From: Tepidicella xavieri
GTDB taxonomy: Bacteria; Pseudomonadota; Gammaproteobacteria; Burkholderiales; Burkholderiaceae_C
Direction: 5' to 3'
NCBI RefSeq assembly: GCF_004363315.1
Contig: NZ_SNYL01000010.1
Coordinates: 42,608-106,607, forward strand
Length of the DNA: 64,000 bases
A program made the translations under genes and the position numbers. The notes beneath the pieces are model-generated. The model was not told the DNA's origin and did not search any database. It saw nothing but the letters and a program-made list of their open reading frames with translations. How positions within the stretch are numbered: the first letter of the stretch is position 1; every line of letters starts with the position of its first letter. This document shows positions 27,641 through 36,461 of this stretch, in pieces.

Positions 27641-29174
27641 ATCATCGCCCACCCTGCGTCTGATCCTCGGAGATCAGCTCAACCCCCTGCACCCCTGGCT
27701 GCGCGCGCCGCGCCGTGACGTGGTTCATCTGCTCATGGAGGTGCGGCAGGAAACGGATTACGCGCGCCATCACGCGCAGAAGGTGATCGGCATCTTCGCG
27801 GCCATGCGCGCGTTCGCGCAGCAGCTGCAGGCCCAAGGGCACCGCGTGCGATACGTCCGCATCGACGATCCCTCCAACCGCCAGTCGCTCACCGCCAACC
27901 TCGACGCCCTGGTGCGGCACTACCGGGCCGCGGCGTTGGAATACCAAAGCCCTGATGAATGGCGGCTCGATGCCCTGCTACGAGACTGGAGCCAGCGCCA
28001 ATCCATCCCCTGCCGAGCGGTGGACAGCCAGCATTTCCTCACGGCCCGCGAAGAAACCGCCACGCTCTTTGCAGGCCGACAGCAATGGCTCATGGAGCAC
28101 TTCTACCGCGTGCAGCGCCGCCGGCACCGGGTGCTGATGGAAGGCGCCAAGCCTGCCGGTGGCCGCTGGAATTTCGACGCCGACAACCGCAAGCGCTGGA
28201 ACGGCACCCCTCCTGAGCCACCCGATACGCGCCCCATCCACGACCACAGCCGCTTGTGGCAAGCCATCGAATCGGCGGGCGTGCAGACCATCGGCCATCC
28301 TCAGGCCGAGCAATTTCGCTGGCCGCTGAACCGCACCGAAGCCCTGCAGCAGCTCGACCGTTTCATCGAACACGCCCTGCCCCACTTCGGCGACTTCCAA
28401 GACGCCCTCAGCCCGACGCATCACCTGCGGCTGTTTCACTCGCTGCTGTCGCTTGCCCTCAACACCAAGATGCTGCATCCCCGGGAAGTGCTGCAGCGCG
28501 CCGAAGCCGCCTGGCAAGCCGGGCACGCCCCATTGCCGGCCGTCGAGGGCTTCATCCGCCAGATTCTGGGCTGGCGCGAATATGTGCGAGGCGTGTATTG
28601 GGCGCACATGCCAGGCTACACGGCACACAACGCCCTGCAGCACCAGCGGCCCCTGCCACACTGGTTCTGGACCGGCCAAACCCGTATGGCCTGCATGGCC
28701 CAGGCCATCGGCCAGTCCCTGGCGCATGCCTACGCCCATCACATCCAGCGGCTCATGGTCATTGGCAACTTCGCCCTGCTTGCCGGGCTGGACCCGGCCG
28801 AGGTCCATCGCTGGTACCTCGGCATCTACATCGACGCCTTCGAATGGGTGGAGGCCCCCAACACCTTGGGCATGAGCCAATACGCCGACGGCGGGCTGCT
28901 GGCCACCAAGCCCTATGTGAGCAGCGCCGCCTACCTGCAGCGCATGGGAGCGCCCTGTCCACGTTGCCACTACGACGCGCAGGCCCGCACCGGCGAACGG
29001 GCCTGCCCCTACAACGCCCTGTACTGGCACTTCTGGCTGCGCCATCGCCAGCGCTTCGAACACCATCCCCGCATGGGCATGGCATACCGGCAGCTGGACC
29101 GCATGGACGCCACCACCCTGCAGGCCCTGCGCCAGCAGGCCGAGCAAACCCTCAATCGCTTGGACGCGCTGTAG
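27633..29174 (+). CDS. phrB: FeS-BCP photolyase/cryptochrome (PhrB/CryB type, (6-4) photolyase-like)
   Basis: A 513-residue protein of the iron-sulfur bacterial cryptochrome/photolyase class (COG3046). It opens [16 protein letters not shown], with [38 protein letters not shown] and [19 protein letters not shown]. Cysteines C354, C442, C445 and C458 match the [4Fe-4S] ligands C350/C438/C441/C454 of Agrobacterium PhrB with a constant offset of four. PhrB repairs UV (6-4) photoproducts and CryB of Rhodobacter is a light regulator; which applies here is open. It is the last gene of the operon and its end overlaps the convergent CBS gene by 23 bp. Confidence 0.92.
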   Translation: MAESSPTLRLILGDQLNPLHPWLRAPRRDVVHLLMEVRQETDYARHHAQKVIGIFAAMRAFAQQLQAQGHRVRYVRIDDPSNRQSLTANLDALVRHYRAAALEYQSPDEWRLDALLRDWSQRQSIPCRAVDSQHFLTAREETATLFAGRQQWLMEHFYRVQRRRHRVLMEGAKPAGGRWNFDADNRKRWNGTPPEPPDTRPIHDHSRLWQAIESAGVQTIGHPQAEQFRWPLNRTEALQQLDRFIEHALPHFGDFQDALSPTHHLRLFHSLLSLALNTKMLHPREVLQRAEAAWQAGHAPLPAVEGFIRQILGWREYVRGVYWAHMPGYTAHNALQHQRPLPHWFWTGQTRMACMAQAIGQSLAHAYAHHIQRLMVIGNFALLAGLDPAEVHRWYLGIYIDAFEWVEAPNTLGMSQYADGGLLATKPYVSSAAYLQRMGAPCPRCHYDAQARTGERACPYNALYWHFWLRHRQRFEHHPRMGMAYRQLDRMDATTLQALRQQAEQTLNRLDAL

Positions 29175-30495
29175 CGGCTGGCGGCGCGGCAGCCTCCGCC
29201 ATGGCCCCCTCCGGCTGGGGCAAGCGCCGGATCAGCACCTCATCGATGCGCCGGCCGTCCAGCCGCAGCACCTCAAAGCGCCAGCCACAGATGTCCACCG
29301 CATCCCCCTCGCTCATCAACGCCCCGCTGACCGTCTGCATCAGGCCGGCCACGGTGTTGTAGCGGTCCTTGTCCTCGTCCGGCAAGGCATCGATCTCCAG
29401 CCGGGCTTTGAGCTCGTGGGCGGGCATGGCCCCATCGACCAACCACGACCCGTCCTCCCGCGGCGTGGCCCAGGCATCGGCAGGCTGCTCGGGCGAGAGC
29501 TCCCCGGTGATCGCTTCCAGCAGATCCAGCGGCGTCAGCAGCCCCTGCACCACGCCGTACTCGTCCACCACGAACACCATGCGCGAAGCCCGGGCCCGGA
29601 ACTGCTCCAGCAGCTCCATGCCGCTGAGCGTCTCGGGCACGAACACCGGCGCCACCGCATGCCGGTGCCAGCCCTCCGTGGCCCCCTGGGACTGCAGCTC
29701 CAGCAAGCGTGCCATGTGAATCACGCCAATCACATCGTCCAGCCCCCCTCGGCACACGGGGTACCACGAATGCCCCCCCTGCTGGGCCTTGTCCAGCGCC
29801 ACGTCCAGCGGGTCGGCCACGTCCAGCCACTGGATGTCGGAACGGGGCAGCATGATGCTGGCGAGCTGACGGTCGTCCAGCAGGAACACGTTGCGCACCA
29901 TGCGGTGTTCATGCTCCTCGATGATGCCTGCACCCACCCCCTCTTCCAGGCTGGCGTTGATTTCCTCTTCGGTCACATGCTGCACCGCCCTGTTGTCGAT
30001 CCGCATCAGCTTCAGAACCCCGTGGGTGGTCACCGACAGCAACATCACAAACGGCTTGGCGGCCTTGGCCACGCCCGCCATGGGACGCGACACCCAACGT
30101 GCCACGGTTTCTGGGTACATCTGGCCAATCCGCTTGGGCACCAGTTCGCCGAACACGATGGTCACGAAGGTGATGACCACCACCACAATGGCCGTCGCGG
30201 TGACGTTGGCTGTCGTCTGTGGCATGCCCAGCTGACCCAACCAGGCCGCCAAACCGGCGCTGAAAGCCGCCTCTCCCACAATGCCGTTCAGCATGCCGAT
30301 GGAGGTGATGCCCACCTGCACAGAAGACAAGAACTGGGTCGGGTTGTCCAGCAACTTCAAGGCCGCCACCGCCCCCTTGTCACCACTTTCAGCCATGGCG
30401 CTCAAGCGCGCTTTGCGGCTACCGGCCAGGGCCAGTTCGGACATGGCAAACGCTCCATTCAGGAGCGTCAAAAAAACGATTAAGAGAATATCCAT
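29152..30495 (-). CDS. CNNM/CorC-family membrane protein with CBS pair (hemolysin-like)
   Basis: A 447-residue protein with a DUF21/CNNM membrane domain (start MDILLIVFLTLLNGAFAMSE, then VVVVITFVTIVFGELVPKRI), two CBS domains (LPRSDIQWLDVADPLDVALD; VVDEYGVVQGLLTPLDLLEA) and a C-terminal CorC/HlyC domain (WLVDGAMPAHELKARL). Relatives are implicated in Mg2+/Co2+ efflux; the name hemolysin is historical. The ATG at 30495 is only 9 bp from the divergent apaH start, so its promoter must lie inside apaH coding sequence or immediately at the start. Confidence 0.9.
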   Translation of the reverse strand: MDILLIVFLTLLNGAFAMSELALAGSRKARLSAMAESGDKGAVAALKLLDNPTQFLSSVQVGITSIGMLNGIVGEAAFSAGLAAWLGQLGMPQTTANVTATAIVVVVITFVTIVFGELVPKRIGQMYPETVARWVSRPMAGVAKAAKPFVMLLSVTTHGVLKLMRIDNRAVQHVTEEEINASLEEGVGAGIIEEHEHRMVRNVFLLDDRQLASIMLPRSDIQWLDVADPLDVALDKAQQGGHSWYPVCRGGLDDVIGVIHMARLLELQSQGATEGWHRHAVAPVFVPETLSGMELLEQFRARASRMVFVVDEYGVVQGLLTPLDLLEAITGELSPEQPADAWATPREDGSWLVDGAMPAHELKARLEIDALPDEDKDRYNTVAGLMQTVSGALMSEGDAVDICGWRFEVLRLDGRRIDEVLIRRLPQPEGAMAEAAAPPAATARPSD

Positions 30496-30504
30496 AATGC
30501 GTGG

Positions 30505-31338
30505 ATGGCACTTTACTTGATTGGCGACGTGCAGGGCTGCGACGGCCCTTTCGAGCGCCTGTTGCAGACGGTGGATTTTTCGCCCAGCCGCGATACCCTG
30601 TACCTGCTGGGCGACGTGGTGAACCGGGGGCCGGGCTCGCTGGCCATGCTGCGGCGGCTGATGGCGCTCGGCGACTCGGCGCACTGCCTGCTGGGCAACC
30701 ACGATCTGCACCTGCTGGCCGTGGCCCACGGCGTGCGCCGGGCCCACCGCAACGACACCCTCGCCCCCATCCTCCAGGCCCCGGACCGGGAGGCGCTGCT
30801 CCACTGGGTGCGGCAGCGCCCGCTGGCCCTGCAGCGCCATGGCTGGCTGCTGGTCCATGCTGGCGTGTTGCCCCAGTGGAGCGCCGAGCAGACCCTGGCC
30901 TTGGCGCAAGAAGTCAGCCAGATGCTGCGCGGCCGCGACGGCCCGCAATGGCTGCAACAGATGTACGGCAACCAACCCGACCACTGGCGCGACGATTGGC
31001 CCGAGGCCGACCGCTGGCGCGTCGTGGTCAACGCCCTGACTCGGCTGCGCTTCTGCAGCGCCAGCGGCGTGATGGAATTCGCCACCAAGGACAGCGCCGA
31101 GGCCCCGCCGGCAGGCTTCATGCCGTGGTTCGATGTGCCCGGCCGGCGCACGGCCCACACCCCCATCGCATTCGGCCACTGGTCCACCCTGGGGCTGCTG
31201 CAGCGGCCCCATCTGCTGGCTCTCGATACGGGCTGCGTCTGGGGAGGCTGCCTCAGCGCTGCCTGTCTGAGCCCAGACGGCTCTGTGAGCGACATCGTGC
31301 AGGTGCGCTGCCCGCAAGCCCAGGCGCCTGGGCAGTGA
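30505..31338 (+). CDS. apaH: Symmetrical bis(5'-nucleosyl)-tetraphosphatase
   Basis: A 277-residue metallophosphoesterase that cleaves Ap4A to two ADP and also decaps Np4-RNA. Motifs are YLIGDVQGCDGPFERLL, LLGDVVNRGPGSLAML and LLGNHDLHLLAV (metal ligands), then HAGVLPQW and AFGHWSTLGL. The start ATG has no ribosome site; a CATAAT hexamer at 30493-30498 would start transcription at about the ATG itself, so it may be leaderless. Confidence 0.95.
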   Translation: MALYLIGDVQGCDGPFERLLQTVDFSPSRDTLYLLGDVVNRGPGSLAMLRRLMALGDSAHCLLGNHDLHLLAVAHGVRRAHRNDTLAPILQAPDREALLHWVRQRPLALQRHGWLLVHAGVLPQWSAEQTLALAQEVSQMLRGRDGPQWLQQMYGNQPDHWRDDWPEADRWRVVVNALTRLRFCSASGVMEFATKDSAEAPPAGFMPWFDVPGRRTAHTPIAFGHWSTLGLLQRPHLLALDTGCVWGGCLSAACLSPDGSVSDIVQVRCPQAQAPGQ

Positions 31339-31364
31339 ATCGATCGGCGAGCCACTGCCTCCAT

Positions 31365-32804
31365 TCAGGGGGAGGTGTCGGCCGTGTCTGTCACCGGGGG
31401 CTTGAACAGCGCCGGCACCTTGCGCCGCGGCCGGATATAGGCCGACAGCCCCTTGCCCACCGGCGCCTTGGACGGCTCTTCCCATGAGGGCTTGACATCC
31501 GGGGGCAGGCCCGGCTCATAAGGCTGGTCGAACAGGGGATCGGCCGGCGGCGCAGCCCGGCGACCGCGCTCGCGGCGCGCCTCTGCCGCACCACGCTCGT
31601 CGTGCCACAGCCGCTGCCCGTCGTTGATGCGCCCGGCCGGCCCACCGAAGCGGCGGCGATCGGTCTCCAGCTCCAGCGGCTCGACTTCCGCTTTCTTGCC
31701 AATCAGCTTTTCAATGTCGGCCAGCAGCTTGGCGTCTTTGCCGCTGACAAAAGAAATCGCCAGCCCCGAAGCGCCGGCCCGACCGGTGCGGCCGATGCGG
31801 TGGACGTAGTCCTCGGCGTTGAAAGGAATATCCACGTTGAAGACGGCCGGCACGTCCTTGATGTCCAGGCCACGGGCAGCCACATCGGTGCAGACGAGCA
31901 ATTCCACCTCGCCCTTCTTGAAGGCTTCCAGCGCCTTGAGCCGCTCGTCCTGGCTCTTGTCGCCGTGCAAGGCGGCCGTGTTGAGGCCATCACGCTCCAG
32001 TGCCCGCGCCAGCCGCGCGCAGCCCAGCTTGCTGTTGACGAACACGAAGGCTTGCTTGACGTCGTGCTCGCGCACCAGTTGCTTGAGGGCCTGCCGCTTG
32101 TCGTCCTCCTCCACCCGATAGAACCGCTGCTCGATGGTGGAGGCCGTGGCGTTGGATCGCGCCACTTCGATGGTGACGGGATTCTGCAGGTAGCTGTTGG
32201 CCAGCCGCTTGATCTCGGGCGAGAAGGTGGCCGAAAACAGCAAGGTGGTGCGCTGCTTGGGCAGATAGGACAGAATGCGCTGCAAGTCCGGCAGGAAACC
32301 GATGTCCAGCATGCGGTCCGCTTCGTCCAGCACCACGTATTCCACCTGATTGAGCACGCAGTTCTTGGCCTCGATGTGGTCCAACAAGCGGCCCGGCGTG
32401 GCCACCAGGATTTCCACCCCTTTCTTCAGTTCGGCGGTCTGGGGCTTCATGTCCATGCCGCCAAAGACCACGGTGCTGCGCAACTGGGTGTACTTGGCGT
32501 AGAGCCGGATCTGCTCGGCCACTTGGTCGGCCAGCTCGCGTGTGGGCAGCAGCACCAGCGCCCGCACGGGATGCCGCGCCGGCGAGGTGGAAGCGTTTTC
32601 GTGCTTGAGCATGCGCTGCAACAGCGGCAACGAAAAGGCTGCCGTCTTGCCCGTTCCGGTCTGGGCCGCGCCCATCACGTCGCGCCCCTGCAGCACCACA
32701 GGGATGGCTTGCGCCTGAATCGGCGTCATGGTGGTGAACCCCATCTCCGCGATGGCGCGGGCCAGGGGTTCAGCCAGAGAAAGTTCGGTAAATGCTTGTG
32801 TCAT
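31365..32804 (-). CDS. rhlE: DEAD-box ATP-dependent RNA helicase RhlE
   Basis: A 479-residue helicase: Q motif GFTTMTPIQAQAIP, Walker A AQTGTGKT, PTRELA, DEAD in VVLDEADRMLDIGF, SAT in LLFSATFS, and HRIGRTGRAG. The variable C-terminal tail (from about 385) is Arg- and Pro-rich. RhlE acts in ribosome assembly and RNA turnover, often at low temperature. It is followed by the unrelated apaH in convergent orientation with a 26-bp gap. Confidence 0.93.
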   Translation of the reverse strand: MTQAFTELSLAEPLARAIAEMGFTTMTPIQAQAIPVVLQGRDVMGAAQTGTGKTAAFSLPLLQRMLKHENASTSPARHPVRALVLLPTRELADQVAEQIRLYAKYTQLRSTVVFGGMDMKPQTAELKKGVEILVATPGRLLDHIEAKNCVLNQVEYVVLDEADRMLDIGFLPDLQRILSYLPKQRTTLLFSATFSPEIKRLANSYLQNPVTIEVARSNATASTIEQRFYRVEEDDKRQALKQLVREHDVKQAFVFVNSKLGCARLARALERDGLNTAALHGDKSQDERLKALEAFKKGEVELLVCTDVAARGLDIKDVPAVFNVDIPFNAEDYVHRIGRTGRAGASGLAISFVSGKDAKLLADIEKLIGKKAEVEPLELETDRRRFGGPAGRINDGQRLWHDERGAAEARRERGRRAAPPADPLFDQPYEPGLPPDVKPSWEEPSKAPVGKGLSAYIRPRRKVPALFKPPVTDTADTSP

Positions 32805-32867
32805 CGAACTCCGTATTGTCGCACCAAGGCGCTTACGGCGTGTGACAAGCCACCGGCAGGGGTCGGA

Positions 32868-34028
32868 TCACGCGTACGCCGGCGCCTGCGCGCTGGTGGG
32901 GCGGCCTTGAAAATCCGTCCAGCAGCGGCGGGTGAAATCGTAGAGCTTGCACTTGCGTGCCGTCTCGAAATACCAGCGCCAGCTGAACCGCTGGATGATG
33001 ATGCGGCCAGGCAGCATGTCTTCCAGCTTCTTCTGCGCCTCTTTGAGCTTGTACAGGGGCACGCTCATGTCCACATGGTGTGCCGTGTGCTCCATGATGT
33101 GGTGCATCAGCGCGCCCAATTTCCAAGGAAATTGCAGATGCACCGTCGTGGAAACGAAAGGCGCGGCCTTGGCCCAAGCCTGTTTGTCGTTGTGCCACTG
33201 CACGCTGGTGTGGGTGTGGTGCACATAGACCACGAACCCGATCATCGCGTTCCAGAACAGGAAAGGCACCACGAAGCCCATGCCCACCAGCATCCAAGCC
33301 GACTGCCCCGTGGCCCAAGCGGCCCAGACCAGCCCCGCCACCCACAGCACGGCCACGGCCGAGACGAACACCCCGTCCCAAACGAATTCGGCACGCCGCG
33401 TGCCCATGTACGTCTTGCGCGGGAAGAACATGCGCAGCCACCACATCTCGATGAGGTAATACAAGGCCGGCCCCCAGCCACTGCGGTAGATGCGCTCCAG
33501 CACGCGGCGGGCCGGCGACAGCGCATCGAACTCCTCTTTGGTCAGCGGCGCCCAGACGAAGTCCACGCCCTTGAGGTTGGTGTACCCGTGGTGCACCACG
33601 TTGTGCCCCACTTCCCACAGGCTGTAAGGGGTCAGCGAAGGAACCATGGCGATGCGCCCCAGAATGCGGTTGAGCCCACGGTGCGGGGTGTAGCTCTGGT
33701 GGCAGGCGTCATGGCCGATGATGAACAGCCGCCCAATGGTGAAACCGGCCGCCAGGCCACACAACAGCTTGGCCCACCAGGCTTGCAGCAGCACCGTGCC
33801 GGCAATGAAAGCCGAGAAGATGACCCAGTCGAGCACCAGCAGGGCGATGGCCACCGCCGTGCGCCGCTCGGCCAGGGGCGTGAGCCAGCCACGGATCACC
33901 TTCCGATGCGGCATGGGCGCATCAGGAGCAATGGGCGCAGGCTCAGCCTCGACGGAAGCTGCAACGGACGGGGTGGCGGCAGGCGTGGGCGGCACAGGGC
34001 CGCTGCGTTGTTCTTCGGGGGTGTACAT
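32868..34028 (-). CDS. Membrane acyl desaturase
   Basis: A 386-residue integral membrane di-iron enzyme. Its three histidine boxes are HDACH, HNVVHH and HTAHHVDM, with an extra HHTHTSVQWHN segment. Hydrophobic stretches (AIALLVLDWVIFSAFIAGTV; VAVLWVAGLVWAAWA) anchor it. The N-terminal 40 residues are a Pro/Ala-rich extension. It inserts a double bond in membrane acyl chains using O2. An Fnr-type box and -10 lie upstream, suggesting induction when oxygen falls. Confidence 0.9.
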   Translation of the reverse strand: MYTPEEQRSGPVPPTPAATPSVAASVEAEPAPIAPDAPMPHRKVIRGWLTPLAERRTAVAIALLVLDWVIFSAFIAGTVLLQAWWAKLLCGLAAGFTIGRLFIIGHDACHQSYTPHRGLNRILGRIAMVPSLTPYSLWEVGHNVVHHGYTNLKGVDFVWAPLTKEEFDALSPARRVLERIYRSGWGPALYYLIEMWWLRMFFPRKTYMGTRRAEFVWDGVFVSAVAVLWVAGLVWAAWATGQSAWMLVGMGFVVPFLFWNAMIGFVVYVHHTHTSVQWHNDKQAWAKAAPFVSTTVHLQFPWKLGALMHHIMEHTAHHVDMSVPLYKLKEAQKKLEDMLPGRIIIQRFSWRWYFETARKCKLYDFTRRCWTDFQGRPTSAQAPAYA

Positions 34029-34078
34029 GAGGGAATCGGGCTCTGTGAGGGAAAACGCGGCTCAACCGGGCTGCCGGG

Positions 34079-34120
34079 ATGGTAACGACTCGGCCGGCGC
34101 GACGCTTTGACCCATGTCAA
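34079..34120 (-). promoter_or_regulatory. Fnr-type box and -10 of the acyl desaturase gene
   Basis: TTGACCCATGTCAA (34107-34120), a perfect TTGAC/GTCAA dyad, is followed on the minus strand by a 22-nt spacer and TACCAT (34084-34079). The geometry equals that of the cytochrome c peroxidase and hemerythrin sites. The predicted leader is about 44 nt. Confidence 0.65.
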
Positions 34121-34142
34121 ACGCCGGCCCGCCCTGTAAGCC

Positions 34143-34189
34143 TAGGCATTGATCAGGTTCTTATCTATAATACTGGGTTTTGCTGGCAA
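34143..34189 (+). promoter_or_regulatory. rpsT promoter with TTTGCTGGCAA initial transcript
   Basis: TAGGCA (34143-34148), 17-bp spacer and consensus TATAAT (34166-34171). Seven bases after the -10 comes TTTGCTGGCAA (34179-34189). The same 11-mer occurs at the same distance after the rpsU -10. Confidence 0.8.
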
Positions 34190-34217
34190 CATCCACAAAC
34201 ATCGAAGGAAACCCATC

Positions 34218-34517
34218 ATGGCAACCAAGCCGAAGAAAAAGAACCCGCGCCTGGCCTCCGGCCGCAAGCGCGCCCGTCAGAACATCAAGCTCAACGCCGC
34301 GAACTCCTCGCTGCGTTCCAAGTACCGCACCGCCATCAAAAACGTGGAAAAAGCCGTGCTGGCCGGCGACAAGGCCAAGGCCACGGAGCTTTTCGCCAAG
34401 ATGCAGGCCGTGGTGGACACCATCGCCGACAAGGGCATCTTCCACAAGAACAAGGCCGCTCGCGACAAGAGCCGCCTGTCTGCCAAGGTCAAGGCCCTGG
34501 CCGCCGCCGCGGCCTGA
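34218..34517 (+). CDS. rpsT: 30S ribosomal protein S20
   Basis: A 99-residue basic ribosomal protein, [20 protein letters not shown], with [20 protein letters not shown] and [20 protein letters not shown]. It binds 16S rRNA early in 30S assembly. AAGGAA lies 8 nt before the ATG. It is transcribed alone, with a strong promoter about 50 bp upstream and a terminator downstream. Confidence 0.98.
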   Translation: MATKPKKKNPRLASGRKRARQNIKLNAANSSLRSKYRTAIKNVEKAVLAGDKAKATELFAKMQAVVDTIADKGIFHKNKAARDKSRLSAKVKALAAAAA

Positions 34518-34584
34518 TACAGCCGCTCGCCCGGGCCCAATCGGGCCCGCCGTTTGATCCGGGTGCGCTGCCAGCAAACCCCCA

Positions 34585-34612
34585 AAATGCCGCCCACCGA
34601 GGCGGCATTTTT
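34585..34612 (+). terminator. Intrinsic terminator after rpsT
   Basis: AAATGCCGCC and GGCGGCATTT form a perfect 10-bp stem with a 6-nt loop, ending in TTTTT. The A-run on the other side makes it usable by the convergent DUF3579 gene too. Confidence 0.9.
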
Positions 34613-34652
34613 CATGGCCCGCGCCCGGGCCATGCCTCGCGGCCGCGGGCGT

Positions 34653-34997
34653 TTATTCAGGCTGTGGGGGCGACTGAGGCGACTGGGCCGGCTCGTCGGG
34701 CAGCAGACAGGCCTCGACGATCTGCAGATCGTTGTCGCGGGCGAAATTGAGCACGAAATCCCAAGCCATCACGTCGTAGTCGCGCAGCGCCCGGTTGACG
34801 ACCACGCACTTGACGCCATTGATGACTTGCGGCAGACACCATGGCGAATAGCCCAGATGTGCCCCCGGCGCCTTGCCCGCCGGATGGAACTGGCTCATCA
34901 CGCCGCACAAGCGCTCGGCCCAGTCGCTGGGACGAAACACCTTTCCGCTGTGGGTGATCCCCTGGATAAAGACTTCTTTGGCGCTGGAGGAGACCAT
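34653..34997 (-). CDS. DUF3579 family protein
   Basis: A 114-residue cytosolic protein, EVFIQGITHSGKVFRPSDWA, ERLCGVMSQFHP, YSPWCLPQVINGVKCVVVN and MAWDFVLNFARDNDLQ. It matches DUF3579, found in betaproteobacteria upstream of and divergent from argD, as here. The function is unknown. The ATG at 34997 was chosen at the conserved start; longer in-frame starts are unconserved. Confidence 0.82.
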   Translation of the reverse strand: MVSSSAKEVFIQGITHSGKVFRPSDWAERLCGVMSQFHPAGKAPGAHLGYSPWCLPQVINGVKCVVVNRALRDYDVMAWDFVLNFARDNDLQIVEACLLPDEPAQSPQSPPQPE

Positions 34998-35078
34998 CGG
35001 GTGGAGGCCTGTGAGGCGGTGGACACGGGCGTTGCCCAGGGATCGCGGGATCGCCGCGATGCGACAACAGAATTCTAT

Positions 35079-35109
35079 CTTATATAAGAGTTGGCACACG
35101 GGTTAACCC
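35079..35109. promoter_or_regulatory. Two perfect palindromes between DUF3579 and argD
   Basis: CTTATATAAG (35079-35088) and GGGTTAACCC (35100-35109) are both perfect 10-bp palindromes, 11 bp apart, in a locally A/T-rich 235-bp gap. TACAAT at 35155-35160 may be the argD -10. No classical ARG box was recognised. Confidence 0.4.
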
Positions 35110-35232
35110 CAGCATGGCCCCACGCCATCGCACGGATGTGCCTTGGGGTGGACCTACAATGTTTCATTGCACAGGCCATGTGGCCATCCGTTTCCGACAA
35201 CCCGGGCCAGCCCCGTTACACAGGACACCGCC

Positions 35233-36438
35233 ATGTCTCATACCGCTCCGGTCGAACCCCATGTGATGAACACCTATGGCCGCGTGCCCATTGCTTTGTC
35301 TCACGGCAAGGGCTGCCGCGTGTGGGATGTCAACGGCAAGGTCTATCTGGATGCCCTGGCCGGCATCGCCGTCAATACCCTGGGCCATGCCCACCCGAAG
35401 CTGGTTCGGGCGTTGCAGGACCAAATCGGCAAGCTCATCCACATCAGCAATTACTACTACCACCCCGCCACCGAGGAGTTGGCCCGCATGCTGGTGGAGC
35501 GTTCGGGTCTGACGAACGTGTTTTTCTGCTCGACCGGACTGGAAGCCAACGAGGCTGCCTTGAAGCTGGCCCGCAAATACGGGCATGACAAAGGCATCGA
35601 CAAGCCGCAGATCGTGGTTTATGAAAAAGCCTTCCACGGCCGCTCCATCGCCACGCTCAGCGCCACCGGCAACCCCAAGGTCCAGGCCGGCTTCGGCCCG
35701 CTGGTCGAAGGGTTCATTCGCGTGCCCATCAATGACATCGAAGCCATCCGACGGGCCACGGCCAACAACCCCAATGTGGTGGCCGTGTTCTTCGAGGCCA
35801 TCCAAGGCGAAGGCGGCGTCAATCCGCTGACGACCGACTACATGCAGCAGGTCCGCGCCTTGTGCGACACCCACGACTGGCTGCTCATGATCGACGAGGT
35901 GCAATGCGGCATGGGCCGCACCGGCAAATGGTTCGCGCACCAGTGGGCCGGCATCCAGCCCGATGTGATGCCGCTGGCCAAGGGGCTGGGCTCGGGCGTG
36001 CCCATTGGCGCGGTGGTCGCCGGGCCCAAAGCGGCGCACATCTTCCAGCCCGGCAATCACGGCACCACCTTCGGCGGCAATCCGCTGGCCATCCGGGCCG
36101 GCCTGGAGACCATCCGCATCATGGAGGAGGAGGGCCTGCTGGACAACGCCGCCAAGATGGGCTTTCACCTGCTGTCCACGCTGGCCGCGCAGCTCATGCA
36201 TGTGCCCGGCGTCAAAGACGTGCGCGGCAAGGGCCTGATGATCGGCATCGAGCTGGACCGCCCCTGCGGCGCGCTGGTGCAACGCTGTGCCGAAGCCGGG
36301 CTGCTGCTGAGCGTGACGGCCGACAACGTCATCCGCATGGTGCCGCCGCTGATTCTCTCGGGCGCCGAAGCCGACGAGATCATCGCCATCCTCGTGCCCC
36401 AGATCAAAGCCTTCCTGGCCGATACCCCCAAGGCCTGA
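35233..36438 (+). CDS. argD: Acetylornithine transaminase
   Basis: A 401-residue class III PLP aminotransferase of arginine synthesis. It has VWDVNGKVYLDALAGIAVNT, the cofactor segments STGLEANEAALKLARKYG and MIDEVQCGMGRTGKWFAHQ, and the PLP-lysine in PLAKGLGSGVPIGA. The ATG at 35233 has AGGA about 8 nt upstream. It is 23 bp before argF, forming a two-gene arginine unit. Confidence 0.95.
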   Translation: MSHTAPVEPHVMNTYGRVPIALSHGKGCRVWDVNGKVYLDALAGIAVNTLGHAHPKLVRALQDQIGKLIHISNYYYHPATEELARMLVERSGLTNVFFCSTGLEANEAALKLARKYGHDKGIDKPQIVVYEKAFHGRSIATLSATGNPKVQAGFGPLVEGFIRVPINDIEAIRRATANNPNVVAVFFEAIQGEGGVNPLTTDYMQQVRALCDTHDWLLMIDEVQCGMGRTGKWFAHQWAGIQPDVMPLAKGLGSGVPIGAVVAGPKAAHIFQPGNHGTTFGGNPLAIRAGLETIRIMEEEGLLDNAAKMGFHLLSTLAAQLMHVPGVKDVRGKGLMIGIELDRPCGALVQRCAEAGLLLSVTADNVIRMVPPLILSGAEADEIIAILVPQIKAFLADTPKA

Positions 36439-36461
36439 GCCCGATTCCTGACCTACGCTCC

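Noticed and set aside
17814..29174. Horizontally acquired genomic island
   Set aside because: No integrase, tRNA site, direct repeats or base-composition break; codon use matches the neighbours.
29152..30495. Haemolysin toxin
   Set aside because: The name is historical for CNNM/CorC proteins; the domains indicate a membrane transporter or ion-homeostasis role.
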